9,988 nt of DNA from DASPXY01 sp038227745 (GCA_038227745.1 JBBRPS010000354.1:1-9988), one strand, 5' to 3'. Shown: positions 1 to 6,190, counted from the first letter of the stretch. Notes: generated from the letters alone by a model not told the origin. Program-made: numbers and translations.

Positions 1-55
1 ACGGAGCCCCCTCCTACAAGCGCCTCGGTCGGGGGACGGAGCCCCCTCCTACAAG
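1..55. repeat. Two direct copies of a 20-bp repeat (period 35)
   Basis: The 20-mer ACGGAGCCCCCTCCTACAAG occurs at 1-20 and again, identical, at 36-55, separated by 15 bp. A GGGGG run (31-35) can pair with CCCCC (42-46), giving a small hairpin around the second copy. The first copy starts exactly at the window edge, so the array may continue to the left. It lies just upstream of moeB and looks like an interspersed intergenic repeat rather than CRISPR, because the spacer is far too short. Confidence 0.6.
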
Positions 56-88
56 ATACATGGGCTTCTCTCCACTGAGATCGACACC

Positions 89-1252
89 ATGAACGCTCCG
101 GCGGCCCTGTCCCCCAACGAAGTCGCCCGTTACAGCCGTCACCTCATCATGCCCGAGGTCGGCATGGAGGGGCAGAAGCGCCTCAAGGCGGCGAGCGTCC
201 TGCTCATCGGCGCCGGCGGCCTCGGCTCGCCGCTCGGCCTCTACCTCGCCGCGGCGGGCGTCGGCCGCATCGGCCTCGTCGATTTCGACGTCGTCGATTT
301 CAGCAACCTACAGCGGCAGATCCTGCACGGCACCCCGGACGTCGGCCGGTCCAAGCTCCAGTCCGCCAAGGACCGCCTCACCGCCATCAACCCCGAGGTG
401 CGCCTCGACCTGTACGAGACGCGCCTGACTTCCGCCAACGCCCTGTCGCTCTTCGCCCCCTACGACATCGTCATCGACGGCACCGACAACTTCCCGACGC
501 GCTACCTCGTCAACGATGCCTGCGTCTTGCTAAAGAAGCCGAACGTCTACGGCAGCATCTTTCGCTTCGATGGCCAGGCGTCGGTGTTCGCGCCGCCGGC
601 CGGGCCGTGCTACCGCTGCCTCTACCCCGAGCCGCCCCCGCCCGGCGAGGTGCCGAGCTGCGCCGAGGGCGGCGTGCTGGGCATCCTGCCCGGCCTGGTC
701 GGCTGCATCCAGGCGACCGAGGCGGTCAAGCTGATCCTCGGCAAGGGCAGGCCGCTCATCGGCCGCTTGCTCCTGTACGACGCCCTGGAGATGCGCTTTC
801 AGGAGTTCAAGCTGCGCCGCAACCCGAAGTGCCCGATGTGCGGCGACAACCCGACGATCGAGCAGCTCATCGACTACGAGCAGTTCTGCGGCGTCCGCGG
901 CCAGGAGGCGCCCGCTCCCGCGACCGCCGCCGGCCCGGCGGAAACCACCGTCGAGGAGCTGAAGGGTCGTCTCGACCGCGGCGAGGAGGTGTTCATCCTC
1001 GACGTGCGCAACCCGCCGGAGTACGACATCGCCCGCATCCCGGGCAGCAAGCTGCTGCCGCTGCCGGAGCTGTCGCAGCGCTTCCGCGAGCTGGACCCGA
1101 ACCGCGAGATGGTGGTCCACTGCAAGAGCGGCATGCGCAGCGCCAAGGCGATCGACTTCCTGCGGCAGCAGGGCTTCACGAAGCTGAAGAACCTCAAGGG
1201 CGGCATCCTCGCGTGGGCGGACCAGATCGACCCGTCAATGCCGAAGTATTGA
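89..1252 (+). CDS. moeB: MoeB/ThiF-family adenylyltransferase with C-terminal rhodanese domain
   Basis: This cytoplasmic E1-like enzyme adenylates the C-terminal Gly-Gly of a ubiquitin-like sulfur carrier (MoaD, ThiS or a CysO type). Its rhodanese domain probably then delivers persulfide sulfur for thiocarboxylate formation. In the 387 aa I see the nucleotide-binding GAGGLG at residues 41-46, the DFSNLQRQ segment at 70-77, and Asp130 in DGTDN, the conserved Mg-ATP region. Zinc ligands are CxxC 174/177 and CxxC 248/251. Cys191 in SCAEGG sits at the ThiF/Uba4 cysteine position. After an Ala/Pro linker (about 272-286) the rhodanese domain carries the active loop CKSGMR at 345-350. Length and architecture match MoeZ/MOCS3-type fusions. 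The ATG at 89 puts the ThiF N-terminus (ARYSRHL) at the usual place, but the upstream Shine-Dalgarno is weak. The partner carrier gene is not in the window, so molybdopterin, thiamine or cysteine use is undecided. Confidence 0.9.
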   Translation: MNAPAALSPNEVARYSRHLIMPEVGMEGQKRLKAASVLLIGAGGLGSPLGLYLAAAGVGRIGLVDFDVVDFSNLQRQILHGTPDVGRSKLQSAKDRLTAINPEVRLDLYETRLTSANALSLFAPYDIVIDGTDNFPTRYLVNDACVLLKKPNVYGSIFRFDGQASVFAPPAGPCYRCLYPEPPPPGEVPSCAEGGVLGILPGLVGCIQATEAVKLILGKGRPLIGRLLLYDALEMRFQEFKLRRNPKCPMCGDNPTIEQLIDYEQFCGVRGQEAPAPATAAGPAETTVEELKGRLDRGEEVFILDVRNPPEYDIARIPGSKLLPLPELSQRFRELDPNREMVVHCKSGMRSAKAIDFLRQQGFTKLKNLKGGILAWADQIDPSMPKY

Positions 1253-1416
1253 GCCGGCCCGCTACCACCGCCACCACCCCGAGAATCGCCCCCGCCCGCA
1301 CAAGGCGCCCGCCCCCGCGCGTTCTCCCCGGCAATTCCGCGCCAAAGCTCTCAGACGCGACCCCGGTCCCGACGAAGAAAGAGAGTAGCCGTCTGCCTTC
1401 CGCCCCGACTCGTTCT

Positions 1417-1437
1417 CGCGGCGCGCCCCGCGCCGCG
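1417..1437. other. Intergenic GC hairpin (9-bp stem, 3-nt loop)
   Basis: Arms 1417-1425 and 1429-1437 are perfectly complementary around a CCC loop, within the 234-bp gap between moeB and the PagL-like gene. There is no T-run after it. It could be a factor-dependent terminator or leader structure for the downstream gene, or just a product of the GC-rich composition. The rest of the gap is C-rich low-complexity sequence in which I see no convincing promoter. Confidence 0.35.
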
Positions 1438-1486
1438 CGGGTCGATCTGCGTTCCCTGAAGGCACGTAAACCGAGAGCACAACACC

Positions 1487-2245
1487 GTGAGGACGTTCTC
1501 CGTACGGCCCGCCATGACGGCCCTGTTTCTCCTGGGCGCCCTGATCGGGCGCCCCGCGAACGCCGACGAGCCCCCGGTGGGAGTCAGCCCGCCGCCGGCA
1601 CCGTCGCCCGTGCCGTTCGATCCGCCCGAGGAGATCGTTGCCTTCCCGCCGGCCGGGCTGGACCTGGGAGTGTCCGCAGCTCACCCGGACCACGCCCCCG
1701 ACTGTCCGCTGTTCACCCGCGGGCGCCTGACGTTCGAGGCTCTGGCCGGCGCGTTCTTCGCGCCGGTGGGGATCGGGCCGACCATCCCGACGTTCGACTA
1801 CGCTCCGGTGAGCCTGCGCCTGGGCGTCATCGCGAACACGCCCGACCGCGGCGGTTGTCTGCGGGGCAGCAACGAGATCCTGATCGACCTCACCGTCGGC
1901 ACCGTGTTCAACGGCTTCGGCAACGTCTTCGGCGGGCCGTCGCTGCTGCTGCGCCGGAACTTCGTGCAGCCGGACTGCCGGTTCGTGCCCTACGTGCAGG
2001 GCGGCGCCGGCTTCGTCTTCACCGACGCCGCGAGGGACCACACGCAGCGCGCGATCGGCGGCGCCTTCGAGTTCCTCCTGCAGGCCGGCGTGGGCTGCCG
2101 TTACCTGGTCAACGACCACCTGGCGCTGAACGCCGAGTTCGACTATCAGCACATCTCGAATGCGAACACGAGCAACCGCAACTACGGCGTCAACGCCCTG
2201 GGCGGACTGGTCGGCGTGACGTACTTTTTCCGCAAGGGGCAGTGA
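1487..2245 (+). CDS. Secreted PagL-like lipid A deacylase / acyloxyacyl hydrolase family protein
   Basis: Predicted outer-membrane beta-barrel of the PagL family, whose characterised members remove the 3-O-acyl chain of lipid A. Residues 1-26 are a signal peptide: Arg2 and Arg7, a hydrophobic stretch at 10-20, and cleavage after the ANA at 24-26. A Pro-rich linker (30-57) precedes beta-rich, alternating strands from about 80. The C-terminal QHISNA at 221-226 matches the family's catalytic His/Ser strand (His222, Ser224), and the barrel ends in VGVTYFF. In Pseudomonas PagL a Glu lies 14 residues after the His; here that position is Asn236. Four cysteines (73, 124, 164, 204) could form disulfides. 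I chose the GTG at 1487 because the in-frame ATG at 1514 would lose the positively charged n-region. The protein is longer (252 aa) than classical PagL. It lies 22 bp upstream of the ArsC-like gene, so the two are probably co-transcribed. The family assignment is fairly secure; the activity is inferred. Confidence 0.75.
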   Translation: MRTFSVRPAMTALFLLGALIGRPANADEPPVGVSPPPAPSPVPFDPPEEIVAFPPAGLDLGVSAAHPDHAPDCPLFTRGRLTFEALAGAFFAPVGIGPTIPTFDYAPVSLRLGVIANTPDRGGCLRGSNEILIDLTVGTVFNGFGNVFGGPSLLLRRNFVQPDCRFVPYVQGGAGFVFTDAARDHTQRAIGGAFEFLLQAGVGCRYLVNDHLALNAEFDYQHISNANTSNRNYGVNALGGLVGVTYFFRKGQ

Positions 2246-2252
2246 GCGCCAC

Positions 2253-2265
2253 GGGAGGGGAGAGG
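2253..2265 (+). promoter_or_regulatory. Strong ribosome binding site that fixes the selenoprotein start
   Basis: The purine run GGGAGGGGAGAGG ends 2 nt before the ATG at 2268, and the GGAGG core lies 9 nt from it. No comparable signal precedes the ATG at 2310. This placement argues that translation starts upstream of the TGA at 2307 and must pass through it. Confidence 0.7.
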
Positions 2266-2267
2266 CC

Positions 2268-2621
2268 ATGTCGGGACGGATCGACTGGATGTACCACCGC
2301 AAGGGTTGAATGAGCTGCAAGAAGGCCCAGGGGTTCCTTGAGGCGCAGGCGCTGGAAGTCAAGGACGTGACGGACGCGGGCAAGGAGCGCAAGGGCCGCG
2401 ACGAGGCGCTGGCGCTGGCGAAGAGCGTGCGGAAGGTCGTGGTGGGCCGCGGCAAGAAGGTCGTCGTCTTCGACATGAAGGCCGACCCGCCCGACGACGA
2501 GACGCTGCTGGCGCAGGTGCTCGGGCCGACGGGCAACCTGAAGGCGCCGACGCTGCGGCGGGGGGACACGCTGCTGGTCGGGTTCAATGAGGAGGCGTAC
2601 AAACAGATCCTGGGGACGTGA
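2268..2621 (+). CDS. ArsC/Spx-like thioredoxin-fold selenoprotein (in-frame TGA, Sec14)
   Basis: A 117-codon gene read through TGA at 2307-2309 as selenocysteine. The N-terminal exon-like part is MSGRIDWMYHRKG, then U14, then MSCKKAQGF, giving a U-x-x-C redox motif (Sec14, Cys17) where ArsC-like proteins carry their active cysteine. Further support for the fold is a TDAGKERKGRDEAL helix, a VVVFD strand, and APTLRRGDTLLVGF with a probable cis-proline at residue 94 before the GF end typical of glutaredoxin/ArsC folds. The ATG at 2268 has an excellent Shine-Dalgarno (GGAGG 2254-2258, within purine-rich 2253-2265). The ATG straight after the TGA (2310) has none, and using it would delete the first strand and the active-site residue. 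Reaction unknown: probably a thiol/selenol oxidoreductase rather than proven arsenate reductase. Alternatives are a nonsense pseudogene or a sequencing error. Sec machinery (selA, selB, selC, selD) is not in this window. Confidence 0.75.
2322..2339 (+). promoter_or_regulatory. Candidate bacterial SECIS-like hairpin downstream of the TGA
   Basis: AAGG (2322-2325) pairs with CCTT (2336-2339). The stem can extend by CC (2326-2327) with GG (2332-2333), leaving a UU bulge at 2334-2335 and a four-base CAGG loop. The loop begins about 16-18 nt after the TGA, within the spacing expected of bacterial SECIS elements, which carry G residues in the apical loop. The hairpin is short and was found by eye, so this is only a candidate. 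Confidence 0.35.
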
Positions 2622-2640
2622 GGGGCAAACCTATTGCCCC
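2622..2640 (+). terminator. Hairpin directly after the selenoprotein stop
   Basis: Perfect 7-bp arms GGGGCAA (2622-2628) and TTGCCCC (2634-2640) surround a 5-nt loop, starting at the base after the stop codon. No T-tract follows, so it is at best a non-canonical terminator or 3'-end stabiliser. It plausibly ends the PagL-like/ArsC-like transcription unit before the Uma2 gene. Confidence 0.45.
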
Positions 2641-2676
2641 CAAGAAGGGCATGGCCTCAGTGCGAGGGGACCTGTG

Positions 2677-3462
2677 ATGATTGCCGTCGCTTCACCCGTC
2701 GGGTATTCCTCCGAGCTACCGCCCTTGCCCATCTACCGCTTTTCCGTGGAGCAGTATCACCGCCTGGTGGACGTGGGCGTTCTCGCCGCCAATGACCCGG
2801 TGGAACTGCTTGAGGGGCTGATTGTCATCAAGGGCCATTCGACGCTGGCCCCCGCCATTGCCGTCCGCCCGGCCCCCTTCGGGAACACCGGCGCGACGCT
2901 GCCGGTCCGGCGCTTCACGGTGGGCGAGTACCACCGAATGATCTCGGCCGGTATTCTCACCAAGGACGACCGGGTCGAACTTCTCGAGGGCTGGCTGGTC
3001 CAGAAGATGTCGCGCAATCCTCCTCATGACGTGGTTGTCGGGCTGCTGCTCCAGCTCTTGTTTGCCAAGCTCCCGCGCGGCTGGCACAGCCGCGGCCAGT
3101 CCGCCATGACGACCGATGTGAGTGAACCGGAACCGGACGTCGCGGTGGTCCGGGGCGTCCTGCGCGACTACCTCGCGGCCCACCCCCGGCCGCGTGACGT
3201 GGCCCTGGTGGCCGAGGTCGCGGACTCCAGCTTACAGGACGACCGCAATCTCAAGGGGGCGCTCTACGGCCGCGTTGGAGTCCCTTTCTACTGGCTCATC
3301 AACCTCCAGGACGGCCGCCTGGAGCTGTACAGCGATCCGAGCAGCCCCGATCCGAACCCGGGTTACCGCCAGCGTCAAGACCTGGGCCCTGCGGATGCGG
3401 TGCCGCTCGTCCTCGATGGCCGCGAAGTCTGCCGAATCCCCGTGAGCGATATCCTCCCCTGA
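2677..3462 (+). CDS. Uma2-family (DUF820) PD-(D/E)XK protein with duplicated N-terminal segment
   Basis: Uma2 proteins are restriction-endonuclease-fold proteins that are heavily amplified in cyanobacteria and planctomycetes; their substrate and role are unknown. The core here shows the expected order: EPEPDVAVVRG (Asp154), LVAEVADSS (Glu180), then DRNLKGALYGRVGVPFYWLIN (Lys193), so the putative metal-binding catalytic set is intact. At 261 aa it is longer than the usual 190-200. The cause is visible: the N-terminal strand-helix segment is present twice (residues 17-53 and 75-111, 19 of 37 identical). I chose the ATG at 2677 because GAGGGG at 2664-2669 sits 7 nt upstream; the open frame extends back to 2587, but that part overlaps the previous gene. 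No partner gene suggests a function. Confidence 0.85.
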   Translation: MIAVASPVGYSSELPPLPIYRFSVEQYHRLVDVGVLAANDPVELLEGLIVIKGHSTLAPAIAVRPAPFGNTGATLPVRRFTVGEYHRMISAGILTKDDRVELLEGWLVQKMSRNPPHDVVVGLLLQLLFAKLPRGWHSRGQSAMTTDVSEPEPDVAVVRGVLRDYLAAHPRPRDVALVAEVADSSLQDDRNLKGALYGRVGVPFYWLINLQDGRLELYSDPSSPDPNPGYRQRQDLGPADAVPLVLDGREVCRIPVSDILP

Positions 3463-3582
3463 AACGGTCGATACGCCTCACTCTTGCTCTCGCGGTTTGG
3501 CGATCGCCGCTGTCCAGCCGCCACCCACCCCGATGGGGAGCTTCTCGTTCCGCGCCGGGCCTGGGCGGTCGCCGGAACCCTG

Positions 3583-3611
3583 TTGACCCGATCTGCCTCC
3601 TGGCGTAAGAT
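3583..3611 (+). promoter_or_regulatory. Sigma-70-like promoter for the membrane protein gene
   Basis: TTGACC (3583-3588) and TAAGAT (3606-3611) are separated by 17 bp, close to the consensus hexamers and spacing in an otherwise very GC-rich gap. Transcription would start near 3618, leaving a leader of about 80 nt before the ATG at 3700. The rest of the 3463-3699 gap shows nothing else convincing. Confidence 0.55.
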
Positions 3612-3699
3612 TCCGGCCTTGACCGGCCTGGAGGCGACCCGCCGGGCAGGCCCCGCCTCACTTCCCCCCACGCTTTCTCACGGAGCGGAGGATCCGGTC

Positions 3700-5046
3700 A
3701 TGATGGCCCATTCCTTGTCGCGCGCCGCCGTGCCCCTCGACGCCGCGAAGGTCCGCCTCCGGCTCTACGCCGTCCTGGCCGTCGGCTTCTTCCTCCTGGC
3801 CGTGGCCCTGGGGCGCGCCGATGGCCCGCGCGAAGGGATGCGCTTCAACCTCGTCACCTCGGACGGCCGCAGTTACTACGCTTACCTGACCAGCCTGGTC
3901 ATCGACGGCGACCTGGACTTCGCCAACGAGATCCGCGACCACTGGGGACAGGACTTTCACCCCGAATACCTGGACATGCGGACCGAGCGCGGCTTCGTGC
4001 AGAACAAGTTTCCGATCGGCATGCCGCTGACCCTGGCGCCGCTGTTCCTCCTCGCGCACGGCCTGTCCCTGGCCCTGTACGCCCTGACGGGGAGCGGCTG
4101 GTTCACCCCCGACGGCTACTCGCTCCTCTACCAGGTCTGCTGCCTCGCCGAGATCCTGGCCCTGAGCTGGGCGGCCCTCGCCCTGATGGACGGCCTGCTG
4201 GTCCGCCGCTTCGGCGTCCGCGGCCGGTTCGCGGCGGCGGGCGTCGGCCTCGCCTCGGTCGGGACCAACCTCGCCTGGTACTGCTTCCGCGAGCCGTTCA
4301 TGGTCCACGTCGTCTCGCTCTTCTGGTGTACCCTGGCCATCGTCCTGGCCGACCGCGTCCTGGGCGAGCTGGACGGGCGGCGCCTGTCGCGGTGGGCGCT
4401 GCCGCTGCTGTCGTTGGCCGCGATGATGGCCGTCCTGTGCCGCCCGACGAACGTGTTCCTGCTGCCGTTCCTGGTGTGCGTGCTTCTCCGCGCCTGGCAG
4501 ACGGGGATGGCCGGGGCGCTGGCCGCGCGGCTGCCGTCGGCCCTGGTTGGGCTGGTGCCGCTGCTGCTGCAGATGGCGGTCTGGCGGCACACCACCGGAC
4601 ACTGGCTCTCCTACAGCTACCGCGAGGAGGGGTTCGTCTGGTCGCGGCCCGCGCTGTGGCAGACGCTGTTCTCGTCGCGGCACGGCCTGCTGTTCTGGTC
4701 GCCCCTGGTGCTGCTGGCCCTCGCCGGGTTCGCCGGCCGGCTGTGGCGGCGCGGGCCGGACCGGCTGCTCCTGTGCTACCTGGCGGCCTTCGCCATCCTC
4801 TGGTACTGCAACAGCGCCTGGCACATGTGGTGGTTCGGCGCGGCCTTCGGCGCTCGCGCGTTCGTCGAACTGTCCAGCCTGTTCGTGCTCGGGCTGGCGT
4901 TCGCCCTCGAAGACGCCTGGGCGCAGCCCCGGCGCGGGTGGCGACTGGGACAGGCCGCGTTCGTCCTTCTCGCCGTCGGTTACAACTGGGTGCTGATGTG
5001 GCTTTACTTCAAGAGGTGTATTCCCCACAACGATTATCTGTTTTAG
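3700..5046 (+). CDS. Multi-spanning membrane protein, possibly GT-C-like glycosyltransferase
   Basis: A 448-aa integral membrane protein with about 11 hydrophobic segments. The first is at about 20-40, then clusters at 105-130, 140-163, 199-217, 229-265, 275-295, 326-345, 354-372, 378-402 and 415-436. Between segments one and two is an extracytoplasmic loop (about 41-104) with the acidic string SDGRSYYAYLTSLVIDGDLDF. GT-C glycosyltransferases of the PMT/ArnT type have an acidic pair in that first loop, and they use polyprenyl-phosphate sugars to glycosylate lipids or proteins outside the cytoplasmic membrane. I recognise no precise family signature, so the enzyme role is inference. The ATG at 3700 is chosen because GGAGG (3687-3691) lies 8 nt upstream and residues before it are not protein-like. 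ATG at 3703 is an equal alternative by one codon. It has its own promoter and is convergent with the epimerase gene. Confidence 0.7.
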   Translation: MMAHSLSRAAVPLDAAKVRLRLYAVLAVGFFLLAVALGRADGPREGMRFNLVTSDGRSYYAYLTSLVIDGDLDFANEIRDHWGQDFHPEYLDMRTERGFVQNKFPIGMPLTLAPLFLLAHGLSLALYALTGSGWFTPDGYSLLYQVCCLAEILALSWAALALMDGLLVRRFGVRGRFAAAGVGLASVGTNLAWYCFREPFMVHVVSLFWCTLAIVLADRVLGELDGRRLSRWALPLLSLAAMMAVLCRPTNVFLLPFLVCVLLRAWQTGMAGALAARLPSALVGLVPLLLQMAVWRHTTGHWLSYSYREEGFVWSRPALWQTLFSSRHGLLFWSPLVLLALAGFAGRLWRRGPDRLLLCYLAAFAILWYCNSAWHMWWFGAAFGARAFVELSSLFVLGLAFALEDAWAQPRRGWRLGQAAFVLLAVGYNWVLMWLYFKRCIPHNDYLF

Positions 5047-5055
5047 CGCGGTCTG

Positions 5056-5092
5056 CGGACGGAGGCGAGCGGGGCCGGCCCGCCTCCGTCCG
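5056..5092. terminator. Bidirectional hairpin between convergent genes
   Basis: A perfect 12-bp inverted repeat (arms 5056-5067 and 5081-5092, loop 13 nt, itself GC-rich and partly self-complementary) fills the 61-bp gap between the stop at 5046 on the plus strand and the stop at 5108 on the minus strand. Position and strength suggest a shared transcription terminator. Clear T-tracts are missing. Confidence 0.6.
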
Positions 5093-5107
5093 GTTTCCGG
5101 GCCGCGG

Positions 5108-5590
5108 TCAGTCGGCGTCCAGGCGAAACGGCGTCCGCGCGTCGTCTTCGTGCCTCACCTCGTCCACCGCCTCTTTCTTCCCCGGCCCGCGGTAGAGGCG
5201 GTTGGGGCAGTTGAACACCAGCCCGGGCACGCCCCCGACGTTCCGGTAGGCGTGGACCACGCCGGCCGGGATCACCAGCAGCGTCGGCTTCGACGCCCCC
5301 GCGACGAGGACCTGACGAGCCCGGTAGGTCGGCGACTGCGGCCGGTTGTCCCACAGGTAGACCTTGAAATCGGACGGGCCGAGGAAGCAGAAGGCGTCGG
5401 CCTGATCGACGTGCTCGTGTGGGCCGCGCGCTACCCCCGGCTCGGTCTCGGAGATGTACGCCATGACGGGGTGGAACTCCGCGGGCAGCTCGTCGTGGCG
5501 GAACAGCTCGCACAGCCAGCCGCGCGCGTCGGGAAACTTCTTCAGCGGCCTGGCAATGACGCCATCGACCGCCCCCTCGTGGAACTGCAT
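5108..5590 (-). CDS. RmlC-like cupin, dTDP-4-dehydrorhamnose 3,5-epimerase family
   Basis: A 160-aa single-domain cupin related to RmlC/RfbC, which epimerise dTDP-4-keto-6-deoxy-glucose at C3 and C5 on the way to dTDP-L-rhamnose. Visible marks are RGPHEH at 55-60, matching the RGLH motif with His58 as the likely catalytic base; KVYLWDNRPQSPTY (76-89), matching the DVAVDLR-SPTYG strand; LLVIPAGVVHAY (104-115), matching the IP-G-aHGf strand; and Tyr133 followed by DEVRHEDDARTPF (143-155), matching the nDP region. The protein is shorter than true RmlC (about 180 aa), and its motifs diverge, so the substrate may be another nucleotide sugar. I chose the ATG at 5590 because GGAGGAGG lies just upstream on the minus strand. 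ATGs at 5608 and 5722 are weaker. No rmlA, rmlB or rmlD genes are near. Confidence 0.75.
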   Translation of the reverse strand: MQFHEGAVDGVIARPLKKFPDARGWLCELFRHDELPAEFHPVMAYISETEPGVARGPHEHVDQADAFCFLGPSDFKVYLWDNRPQSPTYRARQVLVAGASKPTLLVIPAGVVHAYRNVGGVPGLVFNCPNRLYRGPGKKEAVDEVRHEDDARTPFRLDAD

Positions 5591-5732
5591 GGGACCCTCC
5601 TCCGTCATGTTGTGAACGCACTCCGCAGGGCGCGGCGAGCCGGGGACCGAGAGAAGGCGAAAACCGGCGACATCTGAATCCTTTCCCCTCGTCCACCTAT
5701 CTACTGAGCCCAGCCCGGACAATGTCTCCCTT

Positions 5733-5795
5733 CGTTTAGCCGCGGTTCGCAGAACCGCGTTCGGCGAGCGCGGTTCTCCGAACCGCGGCTAAACG
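5733..5795. repeat. 63-bp two-level palindromic element
   Basis: The outer arms 5733-5749 and 5779-5795 are perfect 17-bp inverted repeats. After one mismatch the inner arms (5751-5759 with 5769-5777) add 9 bp, leaving a loop of about 9 nt. Each half is also a palindrome: CGCGGTTC-GCA-GAACCGCG (5741-5759) and CGCGGTTC-TCC-GAACCGCG (5769-5787). It can therefore fold as one long hairpin or two short ones. It lies about 140 bp upstream of the epimerase start. It looks like a REP/MITE-type intergenic element. Confidence 0.8.
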
Positions 5796-5905
5796 AGTAA
5801 TTCCTGGGTGGCCGCCGGGCGGAAGAGGCTTGCTCCCCTTGAAGCATCCACCTGTGTCGTGTCAACCCCAGCAAGGGAAAGGATAACGATGAACGAGTAC
5901 GAAGC

Positions 5906-6061
5906 AAGGCCGTTCGCGGACCCGCCGCGCTGCGCGCCAACCCGCTGACGGCCGACGTGCGCCGCGGCCGGGAGGCGGGCTTCGACCAGTACCTCGTCAA
6001 GCCGGCGACGGCGGACGAGATTCACGCCCTGCTGGCGAAGCACAGGTCGCAGGGACCGTGA
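5906..6061 (+). pseudogene. Remnant of a response-regulator receiver domain C-terminus
   Basis: In the frame ending at the TGA 6059-6061, the reading includes REAGFDQYLVKP followed by ATADEIHALLAKH. This is the alpha4-beta5-alpha5 end of a CheY-like receiver domain, with the conserved Lys-Pro of the phosphorylation site. The upstream part with the acidic pair and phospho-accepting Asp is missing, and the frame has no plausible start; an in-frame TGA is at 5840-5842. The nearby ATG at 5889 (after GGGAAAGGA) is in another frame and stops after 19 codons. I read this as a 5'-deleted relic, possibly frameshifted. The exact left boundary is uncertain. Confidence 0.55.
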
Positions 6062-6156
6062 GGCGTGGCCCACGCCGCCGGAGCTTCCCAGGTCCTGGCG
6101 TCTGCCGGGGTTGCCTCCCTTCTCCCCCGCGGGCGGCGCGCGCCGACACCTTGCCC

Positions 6157-6184
6157 TTGACACCCCGAAGGCCGTTTCTATAAT
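6157..6184 (+). promoter_or_regulatory. Perfect-consensus sigma-70 promoter upstream of the lptD-like gene
   Basis: TTGACA (6157-6162) and TATAAT (6179-6184) are exact consensus hexamers with a 16-bp spacer, a rare match in DNA of this composition. The predicted start point near 6191 gives a leader of about 240 nt before the GTG at 6436. It should drive the lptD-like gene constitutively. Confidence 0.75.
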
Positions 6185-6190
6185 CCGCCG

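Noticed and set aside
607..2313. A 568-codon plus-strand frame overlapping moeB and the PagL-like gene
   Set aside because: Pro/Arg/Ala-rich shadow frame spanning two well-supported genes and an intergenic gap.
2310..2621. ArsC-like gene starting at the ATG after the TGA
   Set aside because: No ribosome binding site, and it would lack the first beta strand and the active-site residue. The upstream start through a Sec codon explains the sequence better.
2587..2676. Upstream extension of the Uma2 gene
   Set aside because: It overlaps the previous gene and crosses the hairpin at 2622-2640. The ATG at 2677 has a well-placed GAGGGG.
3499..3508. GGCGATCGCC palindrome containing the HIP1-like octamer GCGATCGC
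   Set aside because: One copy in 10 kb of GC-rich DNA is not remarkable, and the rest of the window does not look cyanobacterial.
3484..3699. N-terminal extension of the membrane protein by 72 codons
   Set aside because: It covers the promoter-like element and the ribosome binding site of the ATG at 3700, and its residues show no protein-like pattern.
3658..5028. A 456-codon open frame on the minus strand opposite the membrane protein gene
   Set aside because: Low-complexity Gln/Arg/Glu/Pro composition typical of antisense reading in GC-rich DNA. The plus-strand reading has clear membrane segments and a ribosome binding site.
5591..5722. Longer epimerase with a start at 5608 or 5722
   Set aside because: The extra residues do not match the cupin family, and only the ATG at 5590 has a GGAGGAGG at the right distance.
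5843..6061. Intact small gene in the frame of the receiver-domain relic
   Set aside because: There is no plausible start codon between the stop at 5840-5842 and the conserved part, and half the domain is missing.
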